6,133 bases of DNA from a bacterium (lineage in GTDB: Bacteria > Patescibacteriota > Minisyncoccia > Phycocordibacterales > Phycocordibacteraceae), in assembly GCA_021813835.1 (NCBI GenBank), contig JAKAJJ010000038.1, positions 1 to 6,133 of the forward strand, read 5' to 3'. The notes beneath the pieces were generated by a model that was given only the letters and a program-made list of their open reading frames with translations, made no database searches and had not been told where the DNA came from. This document shows positions 6,129-6,133 of the stretch, one piece after another (position 1 is the stretch's first letter; each line of letters opens with the position of its first letter). A program made the position numbers and the translations under genes.

Positions 6129-6133
6129 CTGTA

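Overview
This GC-rich window (clearly above 60% by eye) carries five protein genes and no RNA gene, insertion sequence or CRISPR array that I could see. The protein types point to a Patescibacteria/CPR bacterium, probably Parcubacteria-like. They are a cluster-less HhH-GPD DNA glycosylase with an ETNIRT motif, an RNase J with a long basic N-terminal extension, a membrane-anchored rather than lipoprotein peptide-binding protein, and a short SecG with the LQQRGATLGGAFGG signature. This placement comes from family recognition, not from a search, and the GC content is high for that group.

Layout. Bases 1-579 (+) are the 3' end of a MutY/Nth-like DNA glycosylase gene that runs off the left edge. 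It converges on a minus-strand major facilitator superfamily (MFS) transporter gene (735-1889). The 155 bp between them belong to an imperfect palindrome (576-738) whose two 20-bp ends contain the TAG stop codons of both genes. Upstream of the MFS gene, 1890-2102 is an unusual spacer. It holds a hairpin abutting the MFS start codon, a strong GC hairpin, two identical 73-bp direct repeats that each contain a perfect 10-bp AT-rich hairpin, and a further hairpin touching the stop codon of the next gene. That next gene is RNase J (2103-4010, minus). A 142-bp spacer separates it from a peptide-binding (SBP_bac_5) gene (4153-5892, minus). The SBP gene overlaps secG (5889-6128, minus) by the four bases ATGA.

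How the genes work together. Read on the minus strand the order is secG, SBP, RNase J, MFS. The secG-SBP pair is very likely co-transcribed and translationally coupled, and both products act at the cytoplasmic membrane. RNase J (RNA processing and decay) and the MFS exporter follow after spacers and may be separate units or read-through products. The glycosylase is a separate plus-strand gene for DNA base repair.

The points most worth a second look are the palindrome that supplies both stop codons, the tandem 73-bp hairpin repeat, the Tyr that replaces a metal-ligand His in RNase J, and the Glu that replaces the catalytic Asp in the glycosylase. I did not find a clearly new multi-gene system.
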